The notes: generated by a model from the letters alone, not told the origin. Counted from the first letter of the stretch, positions 51,012 to 59,886 are shown. The stretch: 64,000 nt of DNA from an uncultured Clostridia bacterium (GCA_944328445.1 CALVHO010000010.1:1-64000), one strand, 5' to 3'. Made by a program: numbers and translations.

Positions 51012-51703
51012 GTCCTTTCCTCCCTTTGGCGGAAGGCGCAGTCCGCCTTCGCGCAGCCCGCGCATTTGTGGGCGCAGCCGCTCTCTTGCGCGCGGCTCCT
51101 GTCCGTGATGCCCGCCACGGCCGTGACGGACTTGCGCGGCGTCAGCAAAAAGCTCTCGTCGCAGCACAGCCCGATGCGCACGTCGGTGCGCAGCAGCGCG
51201 CAGATGTCCCGCTGGGCTTGCAGGGGGAAGTCCCCGTACCCGCAGGAAAAGCGCGCCGTCAGCGCGTGCCCGCACCCTTCGGCGAGGTCGGCGCACACGT
51301 CGTCGGCATAGCTCTCGACGGCGCAGGACGCGGCGGCGTCGAACAGGAGCGCCGCGTTCATGTCCGTGCCCGAAAGCCGCAACAGTTCGCGCTCCGCCTC
51401 CTCGCCGATGGTCACGGCCAAAAGGTAGGCTTCGCGGCAGCCTTGCAGGTGTGCGGCCAGGTCGGCGCTGTGCAGGACCACGCCCGTGCCCTCCAACGCC
51501 ACGCCCGCGTACTTTTGCCCGCCGTCCGCGGCGGGCCCGTCCGCGGGCAAAAACGTGAGGGAAAAGCGGCGCACGGCCGAGCGCGGTCGTGCGAAAGAGA
51601 GGCAGCGCGCGGCCGCCTCGTCCAGCTTGGCCAAAAGCGCCCCGTCCGTCTCCTGCCCGTGCCAGCCCAGCAGCCGCAACAGTTCGCCGCGGGGCACGTT
51701 CAT
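51008..51703 (-). CDS. Stand-alone MetH reactivation-domain protein
   Basis: A 231-aa protein like the C-terminal AdoMet-binding domain of MetH, which rescues oxidised cobalamin by reductive methylation. The central region (VLHSADLAAHLQGCREAYLL, AAASCAVESYADDVC, RFSCGYGDFPLQAQRDI) matches the activation domain; RFSCGYGDFP is close to the AdoMet-site motif. A Cys cluster ends the protein (CAHKCAGCAKADC), which could hold a metal or Fe-S centre for electron supply. It overlaps metF on one side and metH on the other by 4 nt each, so the three are translationally coupled. Confidence 0.92.
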   Translation of the reverse strand: MNVPRGELLRLLGWHGQETDGALLAKLDEAAARCLSFARPRSAVRRFSLTFLPADGPAADGGQKYAGVALEGTGVVLHSADLAAHLQGCREAYLLAVTIGEEAERELLRLSGTDMNAALLFDAAASCAVESYADDVCADLAEGCGHALTARFSCGYGDFPLQAQRDICALLRTDVRIGLCCDESFLLTPRKSVTAVAGITDRSRAQESGCAHKCAGCAKADCAFRQREERT

Positions 51704-52581
51704 GCCTTTTCTCCGTTGATCTCGCGCAGCACGGGCGCCACGCTCTCGGCGATGCGCCGCGCCACGTAGGCGTTGTTCATCACGTATACGTGCACCCCGC
51801 GCACCCCCGCCGAGAGCAGGTCGATGATCTGCCCCGTTGCGTAGGCGATGCCCGCCTCCATGAGCGAATCGGGCTTGTCGTAAAAGCGGGCGATCAGCCG
51901 TGAAACGGCCGCGGGGATCTTGGCCCCCGAGAGGGAGATGATGCGGTCGACGTGGCTCTTTTTCACCAGCGGCATGATGCCCGCCTGCACGGGCACGCCG
52001 ATGTCCGCCGCGGCCAGAAGGTCGAGGAAGCGGTAAAAATCCTCGTTGTCGAAAAAGAGCTGCGAATTGAGGTGGCTGACGCCCTCGTCCACCTTGCGTT
52101 TGAGGTTGCGGATGTCCTCGGGCAGGCCTGCGCATTCGGGATGGCCCTCGGGGTAGCAGGCGGCGGCGACGTCGAAGCCGTACCCGCCCCTGCGGATAAA
52201 GCGCACCAGGTCGGAGGCGTGGGCAAAGTCGCGGCTCTCGGCCGCGCCCTCGATGCGGTCGCCGCGCAGGGCCAGAACGTTTTCCACGCCCAGCCCGTCG
52301 AGCTCGCGCAGCGTCGCGTCGGCGCTCTCGGCCGTGGCGTGCAGGCAGGTCACGTGGGCGAGGGGTTCGATCCCGTTTTGCTTTACAAGCTGCGCGATCT
52401 GCGCCGTGCGCGCGTTGCCCGAGCCGCCCGCGCTGCACGTGACCGAGATGTAATCGGGCCGCAGCGCCGCCAGCGCGGCGATGGTCTCCTGCACGGCGGA
52501 GAGCTCCGCCGTGGGCTTGGGCGGGAACACCTCGAAGGAAAATACCGCCTTTTTTTGCTCGAACAGCCGTGAAATTTTCAT
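51700..52581 (-). CDS. metF: Methylenetetrahydrofolate reductase
   Basis: MetF reduces 5,10-methylene-THF to the 5-methyl-THF used by MetH. The 293-aa TIM barrel has the N-terminal FSFEVFPPK, VTCLHATAESADATLRELDG, NVLALRGD, and VSHLNSQLFFDNEDFYRF of the FAD-binding enzyme. The start at 52581 (MKISRLFEQ) follows AAAGGGGG; the upstream open frame crosses the promoter. It heads the methionine operon. Confidence 0.96.
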   Translation of the reverse strand: MKISRLFEQKKAVFSFEVFPPKPTAELSAVQETIAALAALRPDYISVTCSAGGSGNARTAQIAQLVKQNGIEPLAHVTCLHATAESADATLRELDGLGVENVLALRGDRIEGAAESRDFAHASDLVRFIRRGGYGFDVAAACYPEGHPECAGLPEDIRNLKRKVDEGVSHLNSQLFFDNEDFYRFLDLLAAADIGVPVQAGIMPLVKKSHVDRIISLSGAKIPAAVSRLIARFYDKPDSLMEAGIAYATGQIIDLLSAGVRGVHVYVMNNAYVARRIAESVAPVLREINGEKA

Positions 52582-52665
52582 GGTGCCCCCTTTGTTTTTC
52601 CGCTTCCGCCCCGCGGGGCGGAAGCGGCGGCCGCCGCGCGCGGGCGGGCCGTAAACGTTTCTATT

Positions 52666-52694
52666 ATTATACAGTAAAAAGCGAAAAGGTGCAA
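52666..52694 (-). promoter_or_regulatory. Promoter of the metF operon
   Basis: Minus strand: TTGCAC (52689-52694), 17-nt spacer, TATAAT (52666-52671). No SAM or cobalamin riboswitch is visible in the 80-nt leader. Confidence 0.82.
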
Positions 52695-52805
52695 ACGTTT
52701 GGGCAGAATTTTCCGTTTGCGGTTCTTGAATGCCTGTCCGCCGCATATAGTATGTGTACAGCGGCGCAAGGCGGGCATGCCCGCCGCCCGGGGAGGAACA
52801 ATGCC

Positions 52806-53564
52806 ATGAATGAAACCATCGACTATGCCGAGATGTTGGAGATTCCCGTCAGCACTCTCAACGTCACCAAAAAGCGCAGCAAAAAGCGGCGGGAGGAGTT
52901 GAAGGATCGCGTCGTCGAGGCCGTGAACGAGCGCATGGAGGGGGCGGAAGAGCCCGCCCGCGAGGAGGACGGCGTCACCGCGGCCGACAACCTCGTCGAC
53001 TACGGCGAGGACGCCGCGCCCCGCCCGAAGCGCCGCTTTTTGGAGAGCCGCCTGCTGGTGGGCGAGTTCGTCGCCGTGCTGGCGCTGTGCGCCACCATCC
53101 TGCTGACCAACATCTTCTGGCAGGAGAGCGCCATCAACACCTTCTTCGCGAACATCCTTTCGCCCTCCGCCGCCGAGGACACCGTCGACGAGCGCGTCTA
53201 TTCCGAACTCACGCCGAGCTCGGTCGTCTCCGACCCCGCGGTGGTGTGCAGCGTCGGCGAGGACGGCGTGCTCACCTTCACGGCCGCGTGCAGCGTCTAC
53301 GCCCCCTGCGACGGCAGCGTGGCGAACGTCACCGCCGCCGAGGACGGAACGTACACCGTCGAGATCGCCCACACCTCCACCTTTTCCACCGTCCTATCGG
53401 GGCTGACCTACGCCTACTGCGCGGCGGGGGACGAGGTGCTCTCCACCATCCCCGTGGGGTACAGTGACGGCGCCGCCGTCGTCAGCGTAGCCATGTACGA
53501 CGCGGGCACGCTCATCCGCGCCTACACGGTGGGGGAGAACAACGACATCCTCTGGAATGCCTGA
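52806..53564 (+). CDS. SpoIVFA-like membrane protein with degenerate M23 domain
   Basis: A 252-aa protein with one transmembrane helix (about 84-105, LVGEFVAVLALCATILLTNI). The N-terminal cytosolic part is very charged (KKRSKKRREELKDR). The extracellular part has the LytM/M23 beta-pattern (YAPCDGSVANVTAAEDGTYT, then EIAHTSTFSTVLSGL), but the second catalytic His of the HxH pair is lost, so it is not an active peptidase. SpoIVFA, the regulator that holds SpoIVFB, is such a degenerate M23 protein and precedes spoIVFB, exactly as here. Start at 52806; GGGGAGG precedes it. Confidence 0.8.
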   Translation: MNETIDYAEMLEIPVSTLNVTKKRSKKRREELKDRVVEAVNERMEGAEEPAREEDGVTAADNLVDYGEDAAPRPKRRFLESRLLVGEFVAVLALCATILLTNIFWQESAINTFFANILSPSAAEDTVDERVYSELTPSSVVSDPAVVCSVGEDGVLTFTAACSVYAPCDGSVANVTAAEDGTYTVEIAHTSTFSTVLSGLTYAYCAAGDEVLSTIPVGYSDGAAVVSVAMYDAGTLIRAYTVGENNDILWNA

Positions 53565-54591
53565 CGCACCCTTTCCGCCCCGCCGCGCGCGGGGCGGCCT
53601 TGCGCGCCGCGAACGTGCCCGCCGTGAACGTGCCCGCGGGCATGTACGCGGGCGTGCGATAAAGGTACGCTCGCCGAAACGCGGGCGCTTTCGTGACCGC
53701 GGCCGTGTGATCAGGGAGCACCTGCCGAAACGAGGGCGTGCGGCGGGGGAGCGTGCGCGCCTCCGCGTTTCCGTGCACCCCCTCTTTTGGGTGCTCGCCG
53801 CCTGGTTCTTGTGGCGGGGGGAGGGGCTGCTCTTTTTCACGGTCACGGCGGCGGCGCTGCTGCACGAATGCGGCCACGCCTTTTACGCCGCGCGCATCGG
53901 CTGCCGCCTCCGCCGCCTGCTGCTCACCCCCTGCGGCGCGGTCGTGCGCGGGGACATCGCGGGCATCTCCTTGAAGGACGAGGTGCTCCTCGCCCTGGCG
54001 GGGCCCGCCGTCAACGCCGCCTGCGCCTGCCTGTTTGCGGGCCTTTGGTGGTTTTTCCCCGCCGCCTATGCCTATACGGACGCCGCCTTTTACGCCTCGG
54101 CGGGGCTGTGCCTGGCCAACCTGCTGCCCGCCTGGCCGCTCGACGGCGGGCGCGTGCTCTATTGCGCGGCCGCGCGGCTGCGCGGCGAGCCCTTCGCCCG
54201 CCGCCTCGCCCTCGCCGTCACCCTGGCCCTGGCCGCGGCGGCGCTGGCCCTCTTCGCCGCGCTGGCGGCGGGCGGGGCGTGGAACGTCAGCCTGCTGCTG
54301 TTTTCCCTCTTTCTGGTCTGCGGCTGCTTCGGCGGGCAGGACTGCCGCTACGAGCGCCTCCGCCTCGACCCCGCGCCGCGCCTGGCGCGTGGCATGGAGG
54401 TGCGCCGCGTCGCCCTCAGCCAGGCTTGCAGCGTGAAGAAGGCGCTCTCCTTCCTCGAACGCGGCCGCTGGCTCGAACTCGACCTCTTCACCCCGCAGGG
54501 GGAGTACGTGTGCACGCTCACGCAGTCCGACTTTTTGGAGATCTTGCAGCGGGCGGACATCTACCGCCCGCTCTCCGAATACATCGGGTAG
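53557..54591 (+). CDS. SpoIVFB-like site-2 protease (M50B)
   Basis: An intramembrane zinc protease; in Bacillus SpoIVFB processes pro-sigma-K. The HECGH motif is encoded at 53863-53877 and the second metal motif LLPAWPLDGG at about 54121-54150, within several hydrophobic helices. A C-terminal CBS-like part ends at DIYRPLSEYIG. The whole open frame predicts 344 aa, but its first 70 residues are Arg-rich translation of repeat sequence. Homology begins near VSVHPLFWVLAAWF (nt 53767), so the real start is probably later than 53557; GTG at 53707 and 53773 are candidates, each without an ideal ribosome site. Confidence 0.85.
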   Translation: MPDAPFPPRRARGGLARRERARRERARGHVRGRAIKVRSPKRGRFRDRGRVIREHLPKRGRAAGERARLRVSVHPLFWVLAAWFLWRGEGLLFFTVTAAALLHECGHAFYAARIGCRLRRLLLTPCGAVVRGDIAGISLKDEVLLALAGPAVNAACACLFAGLWWFFPAAYAYTDAAFYASAGLCLANLLPAWPLDGGRVLYCAAARLRGEPFARRLALAVTLALAAAALALFAALAAGGAWNVSLLLFSLFLVCGCFGGQDCRYERLRLDPAPRLARGMEVRRVALSQACSVKKALSFLERGRWLELDLFTPQGEYVCTLTQSDFLEILQRADIYRPLSEYIG

Positions 54592-54695
54592 GGCGCCCTT
54601 CGGGCGTGCCGTCCCGTTTTTGCGTCCTTTTTCCGCACCGCCCGCCCGCGGATGCGCCCGCTTGGGGGCGTCTGCGGGCATTTTTGCGCCCGTTT

Positions 54696-54716
54696 TGCCG
54701 TGAAACGGCATTTTTT
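54696..54716 (+). terminator. Terminator after the spoIVFB-like gene
   Basis: TGCCGT-GAA-ACGGCA hairpin followed by T6. The rest of 54592-54908 holds another GC-rich inverted repeat near 54592-54610 and the next promoter. Confidence 0.85.
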
Positions 54717-54748
54717 CACAAAAAACGGAGGCAATTTTCCATAGACTC

Positions 54749-54777
54749 TTGCCAAGCGGGGCGGGTTGTGGTATTCT
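54749..54777 (+). promoter_or_regulatory. Promoter of the RNase G gene
   Basis: TTGCCA (54749-54754), 17-nt spacer, TATTCT (54772-54777). The leader is about 125 nt. Confidence 0.72.
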
Positions 54778-54908
54778 TATAGGCGGAGCATCGCGGCGCC
54801 GCGCGTTCCGCGCGCGCAGACATTCTCCTTTATCGCGTAAACACCGTGCGCCCGCGGGCGCGCGCTGAAAAATTTTTCGGCCGCTTTTGCGGCTTTGCGG
54901 ATCGTTTC

Positions 54909-56396
54909 ATGCAAAAGACCATGTTTTTCGACCGTTTCGGGCGTGACCTGTTCGCCGCCGTCACCGAGGGCGGCAAATTGGTGGAATTTCACCTCGACAC
55001 GATCGGCTCGGACGAGATCGCTGGCAACATCTTCAAAGGGCGCGTCGTCAACGTGCTCGACGGCATGCAGGCCGCCTTCGTCTCCTTCGGGCAGGAAAAG
55101 AACGGCTACCTCGCCGCGGCGGACATCCCCGCCGCGGGCGAAGCCCTCGGCGGGAGCGCGGCGGGCGGCCTCGGCGTGCGCGCGGGGGACGAGGTGATGG
55201 TGCAGGTGGCCAAGGCGCCCATGGGCACCAAGGGCGCGCGGCTGACCATGGACCTCTCCTTCGTGGGCAAGAACCTCATCTTCATGCCCAATTCTCCCTT
55301 CTGTGCCCTTTCCCGCAAGATCGAGGGGGAGGAGGAGCGCGCCCGCCTTCTGGCCGCGGCCGAAAAGCTGCAAGCGTCCATGGGCGGCGGCTTCATCCTG
55401 CGCACCCATGCCCAGGGCGCGGATATGCGCGCCCTGCGCGTCGAGGCCAAGTATCTGCGCGCGCTCTACCGGTCGGCGCGCGAGGCCTATGAAAACGCCG
55501 CCGTGGGGGACCTCGTCTACCGCGACGGAGACGTGCACGCCCGCCTTCTGCGCGATTTTGACCTGACCGAAGTGGAAACGATCTACATCGGCCACGAGGA
55601 TACCTACCGCCGCGTGCACGCGCTGCTGCGGCTGGCGCGCATCGGCGCCAAGGCGGTCTTTTACCGCGGCGAGCGCGAGATGTTTGAGTATTTCGGGCTG
55701 GAAGAGCAGGTGTACGGCCTGCTCGACCGCAAAGTGCAGCTGGAAAACGGCGCCTACCTCGTGTTCGACCGAACCGAAGCCCTCACCGCCGTCGACGTGA
55801 ACACGGGCCGCTTCACGGGGGAAACGGGGCTGGAAGACACCGTGTTCACCACCAACCTTTTGGCCGCGCGCGAGATCGCGCGGCAGGTGCGGCTGCGCAA
55901 CATCGGCGGCATCGTCGTCGTCGACTTCATCGACATGGCGGGCGAGGAACACCGCGAGGCCGTCGTGCAGGAGCTCGAACGCTGCCTGCGCGAGGACCGC
56001 GCCAAATGCAAAGTCACGGCCATGAGCGGCCTCGGCCTCGTGCAGTTCACCCGCAAAAAGGTGCGCGAGGACATCGTTTCGGCCATCACCAAGCCCTGCC
56101 CGCACTGCCGCGGCACGGGCGCCATGGTCTCGGATTCCTACATGGCCTTCCGCGTGCGCATCGCCATCAAAAAATGCTTCGCCGCGGGCTACGAGAGCGC
56201 CGTCGTCGAACTCAACGCCGCCCTCTGCGCCTACATCTTTTCCTCCCGCTGCTATGCGGACAGCGTGCGCGGGGAATGGCGCGGGAAGCGCGTCTACTTC
56301 ATCCCGCACAAGACCTTCCACGAAGAGCATTTCACCGTCCGCGGGGACAACGCCGCCGCCCTCTCTCTGCCCGACCGCGCCCGGCTTTTGTACTGA
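54909..56396 (+). CDS. Ribonuclease E/G family protein
   Basis: A 495-aa endoribonuclease of the Rne/Rng family. An S1 domain (GNIFKGRVVNVLDGMQAAFV) opens the protein, followed by the RNase H-like and DNase I-like parts; the catalytic Asp residues lie in ALTAVDVNTG and VVVDFIDM. CPHCRGTG near residue 397 is the zinc link that dimerises the enzyme. It ends soon after, with no C-terminal degradosome scaffold, so it is RNase G-sized. The start at 54909 (MQKTMFFDRFGRD) is by homology; a GTG at 54846 is a longer alternative and neither has a strong ribosome site. Confidence 0.94.
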   Translation: MQKTMFFDRFGRDLFAAVTEGGKLVEFHLDTIGSDEIAGNIFKGRVVNVLDGMQAAFVSFGQEKNGYLAAADIPAAGEALGGSAAGGLGVRAGDEVMVQVAKAPMGTKGARLTMDLSFVGKNLIFMPNSPFCALSRKIEGEEERARLLAAAEKLQASMGGGFILRTHAQGADMRALRVEAKYLRALYRSAREAYENAAVGDLVYRDGDVHARLLRDFDLTEVETIYIGHEDTYRRVHALLRLARIGAKAVFYRGEREMFEYFGLEEQVYGLLDRKVQLENGAYLVFDRTEALTAVDVNTGRFTGETGLEDTVFTTNLLAAREIARQVRLRNIGGIVVVDFIDMAGEEHREAVVQELERCLREDRAKCKVTAMSGLGLVQFTRKKVREDIVSAITKPCPHCRGTGAMVSDSYMAFRVRIAIKKCFAAGYESAVVELNAALCAYIFSSRCYADSVRGEWRGKRVYFIPHKTFHEEHFTVRGDNAAALSLPDRARLLY

Positions 56397-56435
56397 ACCC
56401 GCCCCGTTTTTTGGGGCCTGCGGTTTTGTTTTTAC

Positions 56436-56474
56436 GGCCCCGCCCTCTGCGCCGCGCGCAGGGCGGGGCCTTTG
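56436..56474 (+). terminator. Terminator after the RNase G gene
   Basis: GGCCCCGCCCTCTGCGC pairs with GCGCAGGGCGGGGCC, followed by TTTG. Another long GC-rich hairpin follows at about 56486-56522. Confidence 0.75.
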
Positions 56475-56590
56475 TATGCGCGGGCGGCGGGCGGCGCTTA
56501 CAAAGCGCCGCCCGCCGCCGTTTCCCGTTTCGGGACTTTTCACTTTTCCGTTTTACCTAAGCGGCCTTTGCGCCGCCTTTTTTGTTGCCG

Positions 56591-57514
56591 TCACAGCGCC
56601 TTGTGCATGCGGATATGCGGCACGCCCTCGTCCTTGTAGGGCCTGCCCTCGGCGGCGTAGCCGCAGCGCTCGTAAAAGGGGCGGGCGCGCACCTGGGCGG
56701 AGAGGGACATGGCCCGCCCGCCGCAAAGGCGCGCGCCGTCCTCGGCGGCGCGCACCGCCGCCGCGCCGACGCCTCCGCCGCGGAAGGGCTTTTTCACGGC
56801 CAGCCGCCCCAAAACGAAGGCGCCGTCCTCGCCGCGCAGCAGGCGGCAGCAGGCCGCGGGCACGCCGTCTTTGTAGAACACGAAGTGCAGGGCCTCCCCG
56901 TCCTTGGCGTCGAACTCCTCCGCAAAGCCCTGTTCGGCCATGAACACCTCTTCGCGCAGCGCGCGCCCGTCCGCGCCGAGCGCCCGCGTGCGGCGGAAGG
57001 GCAGGTAGGGCTCCTGCCCCCGCACGATGCGCAGGATGCGCGCGGCCGTCTCTTCGGGCGTCTGCTTGTCCGTGTTCAGCTTGTGCGAGAGCATGGCGCC
57101 GTAGTGCGCGGCGCGTTCGGCGCTGCGCTCCCAAACGCCGCCGCTGCGCAGGCCCGCCGCGCGGTCCGCTTGTAGCCGCGCCCGCAGCGTCTCTTCCCCG
57201 CATTCGAGGGTGAACAGGAAAAAGCGGTACCCGCCCGCGGGCAGGCGCGCGAGGATGTCCTGTACGATGCTCTCCTCGTGCATGACCCAGGAAAAGACGA
57301 CGCTTCCAAACAGCCCGCTGCGCAGAAAATTGCCGAGCACCTGCCCGCAGTTGGCCAAAACGAGCTCTTTGGCCCCTTCGCCCGGGGCAAAGGGGTACAT
57401 GTTCCAAAGGTCGTCCCCGTCCGCGCGGACGCAGGGCGGCAGCAGCTTTTGCAGGGCGCGCGCCGTCGCCGTCTTGCCCGCGCCCATCGTCCCGTTGATG
57501 AAGATCAGATCCAT
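56591..57514 (-). CDS. Fusion of a P-loop kinase-like domain and a GNAT acetyltransferase
   Basis: A 307-aa two-domain protein. Residues 1-160 form a small-molecule-kinase-like P-loop domain: MDLIFINGTMGAGKTATARA has the Walker A at about 8-15, and RADGDDLWNM supplies an Asp pair. Residues 170-307 are a GNAT domain with FVLGRLAVKKPFRGGGVGAA (acetyl-CoA loop R-G-G-G-V-G) and FYERCGYAAEGRPY. The kinase half resembles gluconate- or shikimate-kinase-type proteins. Fusion of phosphotransferase and acetyltransferase recalls bifunctional aminoglycoside-modifying enzymes, but the domains are not those families. AGGAGG precedes the ATG at 57514. Confidence 0.85.
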   Translation of the reverse strand: MDLIFINGTMGAGKTATARALQKLLPPCVRADGDDLWNMYPFAPGEGAKELVLANCGQVLGNFLRSGLFGSVVFSWVMHEESIVQDILARLPAGGYRFFLFTLECGEETLRARLQADRAAGLRSGGVWERSAERAAHYGAMLSHKLNTDKQTPEETAARILRIVRGQEPYLPFRRTRALGADGRALREEVFMAEQGFAEEFDAKDGEALHFVFYKDGVPAACCRLLRGEDGAFVLGRLAVKKPFRGGGVGAAAVRAAEDGARLCGGRAMSLSAQVRARPFYERCGYAAEGRPYKDEGVPHIRMHKAL

Positions 57515-57679
57515 ACCCGCCTCCTGCGCCCAGTATAGCGCCTTTCGGCGCGTTTGTAAAGGGTTTCGCCGTGAACGCGCGGGGCGGGCTTTGCCGCGCC
57601 CGCCCGTGCGGGCGCGTCTGCACGGGCGGCGTTCACGGAAAAAGGCCCGTTCCCGTGCGCGGGGCGCGTTCATGAACAA

Positions 57680-57703
57680 GCGGCGGGGGCGGCGCATACG
57701 ATG
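57680..57703 (+). promoter_or_regulatory. Promoter-like element of the glmU-like gene
   Basis: Identical to 27977-28000 except one base (CATACGAT here, CATACAAT there). It lies 27 nt before the ATG. A TTCATGAAC palindrome precedes it. Confidence 0.5.
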
Positions 57704-57729
57704 GAATGTCTCGGCAAAGGAGGGGCGTC

Positions 57730-58353
57730 ATGGCTGATTTTACCGTGCTTTCACCGCAAACGGTGTACATCGAAGAGGGCGCCGTCATCGGCGAGGGGGC
57801 GGTCATCCATCCCTTCAACGTCATCTGCGGGCGCACAGTCATCGGCCGCGGCGCGGTGCTGTATCCTTTCAACTTTTTGCGGGACTGCACGGTGGGCGAG
57901 GGCGCGGAGATCTCCGCCAGCTTCGTGTGCGGCGCCGCGGTGGGCGCGGGCGCGAAGGTGGGGCCGTTTGCACACCTGCGCACGGGTGCAGACGTCGGCC
58001 GCGGCTGCCGCGTCGGCAACTTCGTGGAGCTGAAAAACTGCACCCTCGGCGAGGGCGCCAAGGCCGCGCACCTGGCCTACATCGGGGACGCCGCCGTGGG
58101 CCGCGCCACCAACATCGGCTGCGGCGCGATCTTTTGCAATTACGACGGGCGGCAAAAACACCGCACCGAGGTGGGCGAAGGGTGCTTCATCGGCAGCAAC
58201 GTGAACCTCGTCGCCCCCCTGACCCTCGGGGACGGCTGCTTTGTGGCGGCGGGCACCACCGTCACCCGCCCCGTGCCCGCGGGCGCCTTCGTCATCGGCC
58301 GCGCCCGCCAGCAGGAGAGCGCGGCGCTCGCCGAAAAATACCTGCCGCGCTGA
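57730..58353 (+). CDS. GlmU-type acetyltransferase domain without the uridylyltransferase
   Basis: A 207-aa left-handed beta-helix protein corresponding to the C-terminal half of GlmU, which acetylates glucosamine-1-phosphate. Hexapeptide repeats run from about residue 10. Active-site features of GlmU are kept: [33 protein letters not shown] (substrate Lys and the catalytic His) and [12 protein letters not shown]. The N-terminal pyrophosphorylase (GxGTRMxxxxPK) is missing and no frame upstream encodes it. glmM and glmS follow on the same strand, so the function is secure in outline. GGAGGGG precedes the ATG at 57730. UDP transfer must be done by another enzyme. Confidence 0.9.
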   Translation: MADFTVLSPQTVYIEEGAVIGEGAVIHPFNVICGRTVIGRGAVLYPFNFLRDCTVGEGAEISASFVCGAAVGAGAKVGPFAHLRTGADVGRGCRVGNFVELKNCTLGEGAKAAHLAYIGDAAVGRATNIGCGAIFCNYDGRQKHRTEVGEGCFIGSNVNLVAPLTLGDGCFVAAGTTVTRPVPAGAFVIGRARQQESAALAEKYLPR

Positions 58354-58399
58354 CGCGGCCGGAACGGGGCCGCGTTCCCGCCAAAAAACCGCCCGCCGC

Positions 58400-58456
58400 G
58401 GCCGTGTGTTCATTAAAAAACCGTACGCAGCATGGCCGTGTGCGTTCATCAAAAAA
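58400..58456. repeat. Direct repeat in the glmU-glmM gap
   Basis: GGCCGTGTGTTCATTAAAAAA (58400-58420) recurs as GGCCGTGTGCGTTCATCAAAAA from 58434. Both copies carry TTCAT plus an A-run. A GC-rich hairpin follows at about 58469-58486. Confidence 0.7.
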
Positions 58457-58552
58457 CAAAAAAACGTGCGCCCGAAGGGGCACAAAACACCCGCCCGGGC
58501 GGCGTCTGACGCGCCTTTGCGGCGGGAAGACCGGGCAAGGAAGGCAAAAAGT

Positions 58553-59845
58553 ATGCAAAAATATTTCGGAACGGACGGCATCCGCGGCGTCGCGGGGGAG
58601 GACCTGACGGCGCGCGTCGCCTTTGCGCTCGGCAACGCGCTGTGCCGCCGCGTGCGCGCGCCCCGCGTTGTGCTGGGGCGGGACCCGCGCACCTCGTCGG
58701 ATATGCTTGCGCTCGCCTTTTGCGCGGGGGTGGCGGCGGGCGGCGGCACCGTGCTCGACGGCGGCGTCCTGCCCACGGCCGCCGTCTCCTTTTTCGTGCG
58801 GCGGGAGGGGGCGGACTTCGGCGTCATGGTCAGCGCCTCGCACAATCCGCCCGCCTACAACGGGCTCAAAGTGTTCGGCCCCGACGGCCGCAAATTGGGG
58901 GACGAGGAGGAGGCGCGGACAGAAAAGCTGTTCGGGCAGTACCTGCACGCCCCCGCCGCCCGCTGCGGCAGGGCGCGGCCCCTCGGCGGGCGCGGCCGCT
59001 ATGCGGATATGCTCTGCGCCCTGTCCGCGCCGCTTTCGGGGAGAACGTTCGTGCTCGATTGCGCCCGCGGCGCGGCCTGCGCCTTTGCGCCGCGCGTCTT
59101 CCGCCGCCTCGGCGCCAAGGTGTACGCCCTGAACGCCCGCCCCGACGGAGCCCGCATCAACGCGGGCTGCGGCGCGCTGCACCCGCACGCGATGCGCGCG
59201 GCCGTGGTGCGGCTGGGCGCGGACGCGGGCTTTTGCTACGACGGCGACGCCGACAGGCTCATCGCCGCCGACGAGCGCGGGGAGCTCGTCGACGGCGACA
59301 AGATCCTCTGCGCCCTGGCCTTCGACTTGCAGGAGCGCGGCAAGCTGGCGGGCGGGTGCGTCGTGGGCACGGCGCACACCAACGCGGGCGCCGAGCGCGC
59401 CCTCGCCGCGCGGGGCATCCGCCTGCTGCGCGCCGACGTCGGGGATAAGTACGTGGCCGAGGCCATGCGGCGCAGCGGCGCCGTGCTCGGCGGCGAACAG
59501 TCCGGCCACGTCATCCTCTCCGAATACGCTGTCACGGGGGACGGCATCCTCACCTCGCTGCGGCTGGCGTCGCTGCTGCAAAAGGGCCCGCTCTCCTCGC
59601 TCACCGCGGTGCGGCTGTGGCCGCAGTGCAACCGCAGCGTGAAGGTGCAGGACAAGGTGCGCGTGCTCGGCAGCGAGGGGGTGCAGGCCGCCATCGAGGC
59701 GGAAAAGGCGGGCGTGACGCGGCTCGTGGTGCGCGCGTCGGGCACCGAACCCGTGGTGCGCGTCTTTGCCGAGGCCGAAACGCTCTCCGCCGCCCGCGCC
59801 GCGGCGGGGCGCATCTGTGAAGCCTGCGCCCGCGCCGAGCGGTAG
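58553..59845 (+). CDS. glmM: Phosphoglucosamine mutase
   Basis: GlmM converts glucosamine-6-phosphate to glucosamine-1-phosphate. The 430-aa protein has FGTDGIRGVAG at the N-terminus, the phosphoserine loop SASHNPP (about 96-102), the magnesium loop YDGDADR, the sugar loop GGEQSGH and the phosphate loop RASGTEPVVRV. Length is slightly below the usual 445-450 aa. Start at 58553 after CAAGGAAGG. Between glmU-like and glmS genes, so the three catalyse successive steps. Confidence 0.95.
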   Translation: MQKYFGTDGIRGVAGEDLTARVAFALGNALCRRVRAPRVVLGRDPRTSSDMLALAFCAGVAAGGGTVLDGGVLPTAAVSFFVRREGADFGVMVSASHNPPAYNGLKVFGPDGRKLGDEEEARTEKLFGQYLHAPAARCGRARPLGGRGRYADMLCALSAPLSGRTFVLDCARGAACAFAPRVFRRLGAKVYALNARPDGARINAGCGALHPHAMRAAVVRLGADAGFCYDGDADRLIAADERGELVDGDKILCALAFDLQERGKLAGGCVVGTAHTNAGAERALAARGIRLLRADVGDKYVAEAMRRSGAVLGGEQSGHVILSEYAVTGDGILTSLRLASLLQKGPLSSLTAVRLWPQCNRSVKVQDKVRVLGSEGVQAAIEAEKAGVTRLVVRASGTEPVVRVFAEAETLSAARAAAGRICEACARAER

Positions 59846-59871
59846 CGCCCGTTCACGCAAAAAAAAGAGAG

Positions 59872-59886
59872 GCCCGCTTTGCGGGC
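59872..59886 (+). other. Hairpins between glmM and glmS
   Basis: GCCCGC-TTT-GCGGGC (59872-59886) and a second inverted repeat GCGGGTACGTACCCGC at about 59895-59910 occupy the short leader of glmS. The 82-nt gap is too short for a glmS ribozyme and lacks its core. Confidence 0.55.

Noticed and set aside
52582..52665. SAM or B12 riboswitch before metF.
   Set aside because: The leader is about 80 nt and shows neither aptamer core.
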